Below are positions 44,148 through 52,802 of a DNA stretch of 64,000 nt, in pieces. A program made the translations under genes and the position numbers. The notes under the pieces were generated by a model that saw only the letters and a list, made by a program, of their open reading frames with translations, had not been told where the DNA came from and searched no databases. The stretch spans positions 65,599 through 129,598 of the forward strand of contig WQXO01000001.1 in assembly GCA_009784825.1 (NCBI GenBank), in the 5' to 3' direction. How positions within the stretch are numbered: position 1 is the stretch's first letter; every line of letters begins with the position of its first letter. The DNA comes from Oscillospiraceae bacterium. GTDB lineage: Bacteria; Bacillota; Clostridia; Oscillospirales; Ruminococcaceae.

Positions 44148-45333
44148 CAGAATCTGCTTTATCAATATTTTTCGGGCAAAAACACGCTCAGCGTTGACAG
44201 TTTGTGCAATATCGGTGGGGGTGTTTGCAGTTACGCTTATTTCTGCCGCAGGAACAGCGGGCAAGGAACAGGTTTCAAAAACCCTCGAAACAATGGGAAT
44301 CAACTCTATCCTCGTTCAACACGAGAACACAGCTGCTTCAGCGTGGCTGACCGAGGACGATATAAACGCAATTAATCGTGTACACGGTGTCACTAAGGCA
44401 ATGCCGTTAATGGCGAGTGTCAATAAAACGCAGGTCTTGAATAAAAATATAAACTGCTTCACATGGGGGGTAAACTCCAATGCAAAGGAAATAATTTCGC
44501 TTGAAGCCATGCACGGACGTCTTATTACAACACAGGACACCGCCGCTAAGAAAATGGTATGCGTAATCGATGAAGACATTGCAAGAGCCGCCTACGGACG
44601 TTCTAACGTCGTGGGGAAAACCGCACGAGTCCTCTTGGCGGGGTCATATCATGATTTCGAGATAATCGGAGTTGCAAAATCCGGAATAAGCACGTTGCAA
44701 TCTGCGTTATCCGGAATAATCCCGAACTTTGTTTATATTCCAATAACCACAATGCAAATGATAACAGGGCGAAACGGTTATGACAAAATCGCCGTCCTGA
44801 TTAATGAACAAGGTGCAAATTCGGGTGCTGATGACACAGCGATAATTGATTCAATAAGCCGAACACTCTCCGACCAAAGGGGTGAGAATTCCGGGTTAAT
44901 CGTGTCGAATTTACTACAGCAAAAGCAGGGGTTAGAGAACATTATGGGAACTGTTACGTTGGTTTTGTCCTTAATTGCGGGAATATCGCTCATTGTGTCC
45001 GGCTTAACTGTAATGACAACTATGCTTGTCAGCGTCAATGAGAGAACTCGTGAAATAGGAATAAAGAAGTCAATCGGGGCGAAGGATTTTGATATAGCAC
45101 GTGAATTCCTGCTGGAAAGCGTTCTCCTTTCGGGAATGGGTTCAGGAATTGGTGCAATTCTCGGTTTAATCGTGACTGCGGCGGGCTGTGCCATATACGG
45201 GATTGAATTCACTGCGAATTTCTCACCGATTATATTAGCGGTATCGGTTGCAGTGGGTTTGGGCGGAGTATTCGGTGCATATCCGGCGGTTAAGGCGGCG
45301 AGATTAGCACCAATTGAGGCGTTGCGGCAATAG
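44140..45333 (+). CDS. ABC transporter permease, MacB/FtsX type
   Basis: 397 residues: one N-terminal helix, a large outside MacB-type periplasmic-core domain (about 50-265) and three C-terminal helices with the conserved VNERTREIGIKKSIGAKDFDIAREFLLESVLLS coupling motif. This family moves small molecules or peptides by mechanotransmission. It follows the adaptor gene directly and its ATPase is encoded divergently at 42543. The gene's end overlaps the convergent phosphopantetheinyl transferase gene by 44 bp. Confidence 0.92.
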   Translation: MINRICFINIFRAKTRSALTVCAISVGVFAVTLISAAGTAGKEQVSKTLETMGINSILVQHENTAASAWLTEDDINAINRVHGVTKAMPLMASVNKTQVLNKNINCFTWGVNSNAKEIISLEAMHGRLITTQDTAAKKMVCVIDEDIARAAYGRSNVVGKTARVLLAGSYHDFEIIGVAKSGISTLQSALSGIIPNFVYIPITTMQMITGRNGYDKIAVLINEQGANSGADDTAIIDSISRTLSDQRGENSGLIVSNLLQQKQGLENIMGTVTLVLSLIAGISLIVSGLTVMTTMLVSVNERTREIGIKKSIGAKDFDIAREFLLESVLLSGMGSGIGAILGLIVTAAGCAIYGIEFTANFSPIILAVSVAVGLGGVFGAYPAVKAARLAPIEALRQ

Positions 45334-45784
45334 CATTACTGTAAACCCCAATAAAGAATTCCCTATGTTCCAACACATGAGAATTCTGTAAAACAGTAGT
45401 ATCAATGGATTTCAACCCCTCTGCAAACCCTCTCCCCGTGAACTTTGCATAAGCTTCCTTCTGCACCCAGATTTTTAGAAAATCTGTGTTTGATTTAATT
45501 AATCGCAATTCATTATCACAACAAACCCGCTTAATCACAGCGGGTTTTATTTCTCGTATACGTTCAATGTCAACACCTATTTCATTTTTAGAAACGGCAC
45601 AGGTAACCCCGTAATTACAGTGGCTGTAGCTGAATTTAACATCACTGTCCTTGAAATAAGGTTTACCGTGTTCGCTGTATAGAATTTCCGGACGTTCCAT
45701 ATCAAATTCACGCATAAGTGCATAATCCAAAGCACTTAACGCTTTTTCTCTCTGCTCGGATTTTGTTAATGCTTTTTCAGACAA
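45290..45784 (-). CDS. 4'-phosphopantetheinyl transferase (Sfp/AcpS type)
   Basis: Attaches the phosphopantetheine arm of CoA to carrier proteins. 164 residues. Motifs: SYSHCNYGVTCAVSKNEIGVDIERIREIK with the metal-binding Asp-Ile-Glu near 75, then FLKIWVQKEAYAKFTGRG with the catalytic Glu-Ala. Shorter than Sfp (224), longer than AcpS (~120), so a compact Sfp-like form. One base after the CPBP gene. Its 3' end overlaps the convergent permease gene. Confidence 0.92.
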   Translation of the reverse strand: MSEKALTKSEQREKALSALDYALMREFDMERPEILYSEHGKPYFKDSDVKFSYSHCNYGVTCAVSKNEIGVDIERIREIKPAVIKRVCCDNELRLIKSNTDFLKIWVQKEAYAKFTGRGFAEGLKSIDTTVLQNSHVLEHREFFIGVYSNAIAATPQLVLISPP

Positions 45785-45785
45785 A

Positions 45786-46469
45786 TCAATGTAAATAAAA
45801 ATAATAAACTCCTATCAGATTAATAGCCAAGTTAGCACTTACATGCACGATTAAGCTCCCGAACACACTTTTACAGCGTTTGGTTAATTCGTTGAAGATT
45901 AACCCGGCGGCGACTAATCCCGCTAATAATAAAATAAACATAGCGGGTGAAAACCAATCGTCCATTATGAACACATGATAAACCGAGAACAAAAGGCTTG
46001 AGTATACATAAGCGAATTTTCTATATCCGGATTGATATATCGTCAAAAACACAAACCCTCTGAAAAATATCTCCTCTAAAGCGGCGTTTATGAATATAAT
46101 ATACACAAAAACGAACGGGAAATTCTCTGCTGTTATTCCGGTTTTTTCTAACCCGCCGACAATCATTTCCCTATCTAAAAACGAGTATAAAACAACAAAC
46201 ATTATTAACAAAAACGCCAAAACAGAAAACCCGATAATAAAGGAAATTTTAAGATTCCTTTTCTCGGGTTGCCCTTTAATTGTGAACAATTCACGCAGCT
46301 TCCCTCTTTTGAGAACAACAAAATAAATAATCGGAAAAGCGGTAAAAAGCGTGAACTTTAATATTGAGGTATACGCATAGGCGTTCAGCACCGTGTTCAG
46401 CATAACCGCATGAACGGCACACGCAAACACCGAAAACACTATTATAAGTATAATATTTTTGTTTCCCAT
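45786..46469 (-). CDS. CPBP-family intramembrane metalloprotease homologue
   Basis: 227 residues with about seven hydrophobic segments. The CPBP (Rce1/Abi) glutamate motif is ALEEIFFRGF near residue 137, and a second His appears in SVYHVFIMD, as expected for intramembrane proteases. No ribosome site is visible: the ATG follows AATTGACAATTGACAATTGATTT, the end of an ATTGACA repeat that forms the leader. Next to a phosphopantetheinyl transferase; role unknown, perhaps processing of secreted peptides. Confidence 0.87.
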   Translation of the reverse strand: MGNKNIILIIVFSVFACAVHAVMLNTVLNAYAYTSILKFTLFTAFPIIYFVVLKRGKLRELFTIKGQPEKRNLKISFIIGFSVLAFLLIMFVVLYSFLDREMIVGGLEKTGITAENFPFVFVYIIFINAALEEIFFRGFVFLTIYQSGYRKFAYVYSSLLFSVYHVFIMDDWFSPAMFILLLAGLVAAGLIFNELTKRCKSVFGSLIVHVSANLAINLIGVYYFYLH

Positions 46470-46472
46470 AAA

Positions 46473-46509
46473 TCAATTGTCAATTGTCAATTGTGCATTG
46501 TCAATTGTC
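46473..46509. repeat. ATTGACA heptamer repeat between deacetylase and CPBP genes
   Basis: Four-plus AATTGAC heptamers with one GCACAAT variant, starting 2 nt after the deacetylase stop codon. It forms the leader of the CPBP gene, which shows no ribosome site. Confidence 0.87.
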
Positions 46510-46511
46510 CG

Positions 46512-47324
46512 TCACTCCCACGTTCCCCATACATTGTTATAATTCAGCCCGGGTTGAGGATTAATCCCCTTAATCTCGAATAACTCAGACACGGTCACAA
46601 ACTGATACCCCTGTTCCAATAATTCATCAATAATCATTTCAACAGCTTCGGGGGTATTTTTAAAACTCGAACCGTCATGCAGTAATATTATGCTCCCGTC
46701 ACTGATTTTCGGAACTATTAAATTATAAATCTGCTCGGAAGAATTATTCGTCCAGTCATTCCCCATGAACCCCTGCATCATCGGATAACCCAGTTCTTTT
46801 AAGGTGTCGATTAAAAGTGTGCTGGTGTTAAGGTTAGGCGGGCGGAAATATTTTGGGCGAGCCGCTTCACCGAGAACCTCTGCGATTTTGTCTTCAGTTT
46901 TGGTGACGTTTTCGACAATCTCCTCATAAGACATGCCACCCATAGAACTATGTACCCACGAATGATTGGCATATTCGCACCCCATAGCATAACCCCGCTC
47001 CATAATCGGTACAGTCTGGTCGTTAATGTTCTGCCCGATTACAAAAAACGTAGCAACAAGCCCGCGTTCTTCCAGTATATCGAGGATTTGGACTGTTATG
47101 GTGGTACACGGGCCGTCATCAAGCGTAAGTGCAACTAAAGGCTTCGACGGGTCAATAGTATTGGTGTTGCTTTCAGCTGTAGTTTCCTCGGTTGTAACAA
47201 CTTCTTGTGTTGATGCTTGAGTTGTTGTTACGGGAGGGTGTTCAACCGGCACGGAAGTGCAAGCGGCTAAAGTAATAACAATAGCCGCCAATATTAATGT
47301 TTTTAATGTTTTAGGAATCTTCAT
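46512..47324 (-). CDS. polysaccharide deacetylase family lipoprotein
   Basis: 270 residues, lipobox LAAC (Cys-22), a Thr/Glu-rich linker to about residue 58, then the NodB fold: motif 1 TLDDGP near 68-73, motif 2 NHSWVHSS near 123 and motif 3 RPPNLN near 163. The metal-binding Asp and His residues are present, so it is probably active on cell-wall glycan (N-deacetylation). It is followed by the ATTGACA repeat. The other deacetylase of this type in the window is at 59205. Confidence 0.92.
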   Translation of the reverse strand: MKIPKTLKTLILAAIVITLAACTSVPVEHPPVTTTQASTQEVVTTEETTAESNTNTIDPSKPLVALTLDDGPCTTITVQILDILEERGLVATFFVIGQNINDQTVPIMERGYAMGCEYANHSWVHSSMGGMSYEEIVENVTKTEDKIAEVLGEAARPKYFRPPNLNTSTLLIDTLKELGYPMMQGFMGNDWTNNSSEQIYNLIVPKISDGSIILLHDGSSFKNTPEAVEMIIDELLEQGYQFVTVSELFEIKGINPQPGLNYNNVWGTWE

Positions 47325-47338
47325 TTATTTTTCCTCTT

Positions 47339-49318
47339 TTATTCTTCTTCTTCGTCAAGAGCCTCAGAGGCTGCGTCAATAACTTCTCCCTGCGAAACTT
47401 CTTCCTGTGAAACTTCAGCAGGCTCTAACAACGCTTTAATTGAAATGCTTACCCGTTCTTTTTCAGCGTCAATCTCGGTTATTTGTGCTTCGATTTCTTC
47501 CCCGATTTGGAGTGCTTGATTAACATTCTTGACACGCTCAAGGGAAATTTGGGAAATATGAACCAACCCGTCAATCCCCGGCATAATCTGTGCAAACGCA
47601 CCGAACGGGGTAATATTTACTACAGTGGCTTTAACCGTGTCACCGACACCGAACTCATCAGTAAACTTTGTCCACGGGTTTTCATTGGGGTTCTTCGCAC
47701 AAAGAGAAACACGCTTTTTCTCAGGGTCAAAGCTTTTAACATACACTTCAAGCTTGTCCCCTATAGAAACGATTTCTTTGGGGTGTTTAACACGTTTCCA
47801 GGTTAACTCGGACAGATGAACCATTCCGTCAACGCCGCCGAGGTCAACGAAAACGCCGTAGTTTTCGATGGATTTAATCTCACCCACGAACTTCTTGCCG
47901 ATTTCGATTTCCTCCCAAAACTTAGCTCTCACAGCGTCGTTTTCGAGGCGGGAAGCAGCTTTGATTGAACCCACCACACGGGATTTCTGCTCGTTTATTT
48001 CAATGACCTTGAACTTTTTGGTTTTCTTCAACAATTCCTCTAATTTACCTGTTTTGGGAACACCGCTTTGCGATGCGGGAATAAACACACGAGACCCCTC
48101 GAAAGTGATGATAACGCCACCGTTAACTACAGAGGAAACATATCCCTCTAAAACGGCACTCTCACTGTAAGCTGTGGTGAGTTTTTCATAACCTCTGTCA
48201 GCGTCGACACGTTTTTTAGAGAGGTATACAATCCCCTCAATATCGCTTACCGAGGTAACGATACATTCGATTTCGTCACCGGGCTTAACGGTGTCCTCCG
48301 GAGTGGTACCCGGCTCGCCGCCAATTTCATCCGCGGGTATGTACCCGGAATGTTTAGTTCCCAAATCGACAACGGCTTCAGTCTTATTGACAGCGACAAC
48401 ATAAGCCTTGACTCTTTTCCCTGTATATATTTTTTGGAAGGTCTTGTTCACTTCCTCCATAAAATCGAATTCACCTTCGGCTTCGTTTACATTTTTCTTA
48501 ATTTCTTCGTTCATTAAACTATGAACCTCCTTGATTATTTCCCCGGGAACACTTGCTCCCGCGGTAATGCCTATTTTAGCCGATTTAAAACCGGCAAGAC
48601 ACCTTTTTAATAATGGGTTTGCGGCGTTTTCGACAAAAAACGCATTTTCACAATACTCTTGACATATCTCATACAGCTTAACGGAGTTACTGCTTTCACT
48701 GCTTCCAATAACAATCATAATGTCGCTTTGCTTAGAAAGCTGTTCGGCTTCCTCCTGCCGTTTTACAGTCGCATTACATATTGTATCAAATATTTGTACA
48801 TTTGTACAGTGTTTTTTTAAAATTTCCACACAATCTTGCCACTTTTTCTTATTAAACGTCGTCTGCGAAACAAGAAACTGTGCATTTTGCCGAAACTTTT
48901 CATTCTCGCACAGCAGGTTTTCCAACGCACCTGCCGAATTAACAACATAACATTCCCCGCTCGTGTGTCCTTTTATTCCGATAACCTCCGGGTGTTTTTC
49001 GTCACCGACGATTATAACAAAGGTTTTATTATCAACAATTTCGTGAATTCTTTTAACAAAAGGACAGGTTGCGTCCACATAATCAGTCAGTCGTACATAA
49101 ACATCTTTTCCGACCCCGTGGGCGGTTATAATTGTCGGAGTGCCGCTTCCCACGAAAACATTATGCTCTTCTAACAAACGAACCACATCGTTATTATGTG
49201 CTAATTTCCCCAATGTATAAGCCTTTGAGTGTTTCTCAGCGGCGGCAACGGCTATGTCAAACGCTCGTTTAACCCCCGCACAAAACCCGGCAGACTCAGC
49301 AACGGTAATTTTAAACAT
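47339..49318 (-). CDS. ispH: fusion of IspH (HMBPP reductase) and ribosomal protein S1
   Basis: 659 residues. The first ~285 are IspH, the last enzyme of the MEP isoprenoid pathway; the three cluster-binding Cys are in AGFCAGV (Cys-12), DATCPFV (near 84) and TICNATV (near 187), and ITAGASVPGEII is also present. The rest holds four S1 RNA-binding repeats (about 300-370, 385-450, 475-545, 560-630) and an acidic tail. This fusion is known in Clostridia. It overlaps the TrpB-like gene by 8 nt. One chain may serve as both enzyme and ribosomal protein. Confidence 0.96.
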   Translation of the reverse strand: MFKITVAESAGFCAGVKRAFDIAVAAAEKHSKAYTLGKLAHNNDVVRLLEEHNVFVGSGTPTIITAHGVGKDVYVRLTDYVDATCPFVKRIHEIVDNKTFVIIVGDEKHPEVIGIKGHTSGECYVVNSAGALENLLCENEKFRQNAQFLVSQTTFNKKKWQDCVEILKKHCTNVQIFDTICNATVKRQEEAEQLSKQSDIMIVIGSSESSNSVKLYEICQEYCENAFFVENAANPLLKRCLAGFKSAKIGITAGASVPGEIIKEVHSLMNEEIKKNVNEAEGEFDFMEEVNKTFQKIYTGKRVKAYVVAVNKTEAVVDLGTKHSGYIPADEIGGEPGTTPEDTVKPGDEIECIVTSVSDIEGIVYLSKKRVDADRGYEKLTTAYSESAVLEGYVSSVVNGGVIITFEGSRVFIPASQSGVPKTGKLEELLKKTKKFKVIEINEQKSRVVGSIKAASRLENDAVRAKFWEEIEIGKKFVGEIKSIENYGVFVDLGGVDGMVHLSELTWKRVKHPKEIVSIGDKLEVYVKSFDPEKKRVSLCAKNPNENPWTKFTDEFGVGDTVKATVVNITPFGAFAQIMPGIDGLVHISQISLERVKNVNQALQIGEEIEAQITEIDAEKERVSISIKALLEPAEVSQEEVSQGEVIDAASEALDEEEE

Positions 49319-50681
49319 TCACAGGAGGTAATTTAGAAAAAGCCACTTCCAAATCTGCGTCAGTGGGGACATAATCGTTCATCTGCCCCTCAAGATAAGA
49401 GGTGTAAGCGGTCATATCGAAATACCCTGTTCCGGTTAAACCGAACAGAATTGTTTTAGCTTCACCGCTTTCCTTGCACTTGAGTGCCTCTTGAACCGCA
49501 CCCTTAATTGCGTGAGCCGATTCGGGTGCAGGCAGAATTGTTTCACATTTTGCGAACATAACTGCCGCCTCGAAAACACTTGTCTGCTCCAATGCAATCG
49601 CTTCCATGAACCCGTCATCGTATAATTGTGACAGAATGGGCGACATTCCGTGATAGCGTAACCCGCCCGCATGGTTAGCAGAGGGTTTGAACTCGCACCC
49701 TAAGGTATACATTTTCGCCATAGGAGTAATCATTCCGGTATCGCAGAAGTCATAAGCATACTTACCTCTCGTAAGTGACGGGCAGGAAGCAGGTTCAGCC
49801 GCAATAATCCTCGGATTGGCTTTTCCGGTGAGCTTGTCCCGCATGAAAGGTGCAATTAATCCGCCCAAGTTAGAGCCACCACCCGCACAACCCACGATAA
49901 TATCGGGATATTCGCCAATCATATTAAAAGCAGCTTCGGTTTCCAACCCGATAACCGACTGATGAAGCAGAACCTGACTTAGCACCGAACCTAAGACATA
50001 ACGGCAGTTGTCGCTTGTTACCGCTTTTTCCACAGCCTCAGAAATGGCACAGCCCAAGCTCCCTCTTTCGTTAGGGTCGGCGGCAAGAATTTTCTGCCCG
50101 ATTTGTGTGGTGTTCGACGGAGAGGCGATAACATTCGCCCCGAAAGTCTGCATAACTGCTTTGCGGTACGGCTTCTGCTCATAGGAAACCTTAACCATAT
50201 ACACGTTCAAGTCTAATCCGAAGTAGGCACACGCCTCAGACAAAGCTGTTCCCCATTGACCTGCACCGGTTTCGGTGGTGAGGGATTTCAACCCCTGTTC
50301 CTTAGCGTAATACGCCTGTGCAATCGCCGAATTGAGCTTATGGCTTCCGGAGGTGTTGTTCCCCTCATATTTGAAATATATTTTTGCGGGAGTACCCAAC
50401 GCTTTTTCTAAGTTATACGCCCTGATAAGGGGAGACGGGCGGTAAATCCTGTACATATCCATGATACTTTCGGGAATATCGACCCAGCGGGTATCATTAT
50501 CCAATTCCTGTTTAGCTAAAGCCTCGCAGAACACGGGTGTAATTTCCTCAAGCGTAATGGGCTGTAAGGTTGCGGGGTTAAGCATGGGAGCGGGTTTATT
50601 TTTCATATCGGCACGCAGGTTGTACCATTTTGACGGAATCTGCTCCTCTGACAAGAATATTTTATGTGGTATTTTTTTCAT
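49311..50681 (-). CDS. TrpB-like (TrpB2 type) pyridoxal-phosphate enzyme
   Basis: 456 residues, longer than TrpB1 and typical of TrpB2-type proteins. The cofactor Lys is in YEGNNTSGSHKLNSAIAQAYY near 108, the PLP phosphate loop is CAGGGSNLGGL near 265. No trpA or other trp gene is near, and it heads a unit with ispH-rpsA, so a stand-alone role (indole salvage from indole and serine) is more likely than tryptophan synthesis. The promoter lies at 50721-50749. Confidence 0.92.
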   Translation of the reverse strand: MKKIPHKIFLSEEQIPSKWYNLRADMKNKPAPMLNPATLQPITLEEITPVFCEALAKQELDNDTRWVDIPESIMDMYRIYRPSPLIRAYNLEKALGTPAKIYFKYEGNNTSGSHKLNSAIAQAYYAKEQGLKSLTTETGAGQWGTALSEACAYFGLDLNVYMVKVSYEQKPYRKAVMQTFGANVIASPSNTTQIGQKILAADPNERGSLGCAISEAVEKAVTSDNCRYVLGSVLSQVLLHQSVIGLETEAAFNMIGEYPDIIVGCAGGGSNLGGLIAPFMRDKLTGKANPRIIAAEPASCPSLTRGKYAYDFCDTGMITPMAKMYTLGCEFKPSANHAGGLRYHGMSPILSQLYDDGFMEAIALEQTSVFEAAVMFAKCETILPAPESAHAIKGAVQEALKCKESGEAKTILFGLTGTGYFDMTAYTSYLEGQMNDYVPTDADLEVAFSKLPPVNV

Positions 50682-50720
50682 AAAGACAAGACTTCCTTTT
50701 TATTTAATACAATCCATTAT

Positions 50721-50749
50721 ATATTAGCAAAATAAGTAAAATTTGTCAA
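50721..50749 (-). promoter_or_regulatory. promoter of the TrpB-like/ispH-rpsA unit
   Basis: Minus strand: TTGACA (50744-50749), 17 bp, TAATAT (50721-50726), 40 nt before the TrpB-like ATG. Confidence 0.78.
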
Positions 50750-50784
50750 GGTTTTTGTAAAAAATTAATCAAAACATTGACAAA
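50742..50784. repeat. inverted repeat across two back-to-back promoters
   Basis: TTTGTCAAGGTTTT (50742-50755) and AAAACATTGACAAA (50771-50784), 13 of 14 positions complementary, contain the -35 boxes of both promoters. Confidence 0.7.
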
Positions 50785-50805
50785 CCCCGTGTAAAGTTTT
50801 ATAAT
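50777..50805 (+). promoter_or_regulatory. promoter of the GGDEF gene
   Basis: TTGACA (50777-50782), 17 bp, TATAAT (50800-50805), 29 nt before the GTG start. Confidence 0.85.
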
Positions 50806-50834
50806 AGGAATAACAAAACAGAGGGAGAATTGCC

Positions 50835-52559
50835 GTGAAAAAATTAAGGTTCAGATTTCTTGTTGCTTTGCTTGGGTTGAGCTGTCTTCCTCTTTTCGCA
50901 CTTATGGCGGTTGTTATCGGCTATTCCGAACAGCGTGAAAGCATGATGACAGGGGATTATATATTAGTAATTCTCACATCAAGTGTATTGGTCACGGTAT
51001 GTGTAATCATTTCCATGTTCTTAGCGAAGTTTTTAACGGGGAAAATCGAGAAAATCCTGCAAAATCTAAAGGACGTGTTCTCGTTAAAGGAATACTCGGC
51101 GTTGGAAAAAGGCTCTGCCATGAACGCTTTTAACATGATTGTCAACAGCTTCGAGTATTATCGTGAACGAAGGAGCGAGGATTTGCAGGCGAAACGTGAT
51201 TTATCGGTTATGCAGGCACAGAAAGCGGGAACACTAAATATATACTGGAGCAAACCGAGGGACGCAGGAGTTTTTCAACTCAGCGTACCGAGTCATTGGA
51301 GGAATACATATCCCGGGTTAAACTTACCGGAAAAAGCATATTTATTCGATTATCTCCAGCCGGAAACACTGTCGCAGGTTAAATCTGCTTTTTCACGGGC
51401 AGAGGAAACCGACGGGCGTGACATAAACATAAAAACCATGTTAAGGGTCAGCCGTTCTGAAAGCGGCACGAACGATGAATGGGCATGGATATTGATAACA
51501 GGGCGTTCGGTTAAAAACGACAATGATGACATTGTCACAGCAGGAATGATAATTGACGAAAGCCGTATCCGTCTTATTGAAAACACGGTTAAGGAATATC
51601 GCTCAATGTATAGTTTTGCGGTTCAAACATCGGAAGATATAATATATGAGGTTGACATTTCTGCAGATAGGCTTAATATAATTACCCCCGACAAGTTTGA
51701 GAGTATGCTGGGATTAAACTCCCGTGCGACAAAATTCAGTGAATTTCGCAGTGTTTATCTTGAGGCTATTGACCCTGATTATCGTGAAGGTTTCCTTGAC
51801 AGGTTTTATAACTTCGACCATCTTGCGTTATTTTCCAATAAAACAATGAGTTATGAATATCGGATAAAAAACGCAAACGGCGATTACATATGGATTAATC
51901 ATACGGTATGTGCAGTGGGGATTGACGATTCACGCACCTCCGCACAAAAACACGGTCAAATCCCGTATGGGGCGGTCACAAAGGTAATCAGCCGCATAAA
52001 CGACATGAACGAACAAAGAAAACGCCGTGAAGGTGAGGACGGGCGAGTTCACGACGGACTGACGGGGGCATATCTTAAGAACAAGCTTAGGGAAGAGTTC
52101 ACTCGCATGGTAAAAGACATTGAGAAAAGCGGCGAGCAAAAAGAAGCTGTTCCTGTTTTAATAGTTGCCGACATTGATGGGTTCAGGTTAATAAATGACC
52201 TGCACGGGCGGGAAACGGGCGACAAACTGTTAATGGAGGTTGTGCTTTCTTTCTGGGAGAACCAGATTCAATCCTGTGCAGTGGCGAGAACCGGAGGCGA
52301 TGAGTTTGCAATGCTTGTCAAGGAAATGCAAGCGGGAGAGGGTTATCTCAAAGCTGAGGAGATAGCACAACGAATTTTAAGGAAGTTTGAAAAACCGATA
52401 AAGGTGGACGGTTCGGCAGTTAACATTTCACTGTCGGTGGGAATAGCGTATCACGGTTCAAGCGGGGAAGAGTTTGACGAGGTTTACGGTTCGGCGATAA
52501 CAGCTTTGAGAAAAGCCGCCGAAAAAGGGGTCAACAAGTTTGAAGTGCATTTAAAATAA
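50835..52559 (+). CDS. membrane diguanylate cyclase with PAS and GGDEF domains
   Basis: 574 residues, start GTG with GAGGGAG. Two membrane helices (about 7-27 and 40-62), a HAMP-like helical stretch, one or two PAS-type sensor regions (270-390; EDIIYEVDISADRLNI) and a GGDEF domain from about 410 with VADIDGFRLINDLHG and the intact active site RTGGDEFAM. The product-inhibition RxxD site is absent before GGDEF (SCAV). It probably makes c-di-GMP in response to an unknown signal. It stands alone between promoter and terminator. Confidence 0.93.
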   Translation: MKKLRFRFLVALLGLSCLPLFALMAVVIGYSEQRESMMTGDYILVILTSSVLVTVCVIISMFLAKFLTGKIEKILQNLKDVFSLKEYSALEKGSAMNAFNMIVNSFEYYRERRSEDLQAKRDLSVMQAQKAGTLNIYWSKPRDAGVFQLSVPSHWRNTYPGLNLPEKAYLFDYLQPETLSQVKSAFSRAEETDGRDINIKTMLRVSRSESGTNDEWAWILITGRSVKNDNDDIVTAGMIIDESRIRLIENTVKEYRSMYSFAVQTSEDIIYEVDISADRLNIITPDKFESMLGLNSRATKFSEFRSVYLEAIDPDYREGFLDRFYNFDHLALFSNKTMSYEYRIKNANGDYIWINHTVCAVGIDDSRTSAQKHGQIPYGAVTKVISRINDMNEQRKRREGEDGRVHDGLTGAYLKNKLREEFTRMVKDIEKSGEQKEAVPVLIVADIDGFRLINDLHGRETGDKLLMEVVLSFWENQIQSCAVARTGGDEFAMLVKEMQAGEGYLKAEEIAQRILRKFEKPIKVDGSAVNISLSVGIAYHGSSGEEFDEVYGSAITALRKAAEKGVNKFEVHLK

Positions 52560-52564
52560 GTAGG

Positions 52565-52603
52565 GGGCGGCTTAACTCGACCGAATTGGTCGAAAAGTCG
52601 CCC
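52565..52603. terminator. hairpin between the GGDEF gene and the toxin pair
   Basis: Outer GGGCG/CGCCC and inner CGACC/GGTCG stems with an internal bulge between convergent genes; T-rich tails are poor. Confidence 0.5.
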
Positions 52604-52610
52604 GCTTAAT

Positions 52611-52802
52611 TTATGCTTGTAATAATTCATTTGCATATTCCATTATTTTTATTTTATTTGTTTCCGACAGTTTGCCATATATGCTGTAAAACTTGATTTC
52701 CTCATCGGGGATTTCCACAACTGTTGTTTTTACTCGAAGATTACCTTTTGCGTATTCTAACGCTTCCTGTAATCCCTGTAAAGTGTCTTCATGGACGCTC
52801 AT
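52611..52802 (-). CDS. short partner of the HigB/RelE-like toxin, no HTH
   Basis: 63 residues. The start MSVHEDTLQGLQEALEYAKGN looks like the N-terminus of HigA-type antitoxins, and the end LSETNKIKIMEYANELLQA looks like the C-terminal helix of small regulators, but no helix-turn-helix lies between. It overlaps the toxin stop by 4 nt (ATGA), in HigBA order (toxin first). It may neutralise the toxin without binding DNA, or be a shrunken antitoxin. Confidence 0.75.
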   Translation of the reverse strand: MSVHEDTLQGLQEALEYAKGNLRVKTTVVEIPDEEIKFYSIYGKLSETNKIKIMEYANELLQA

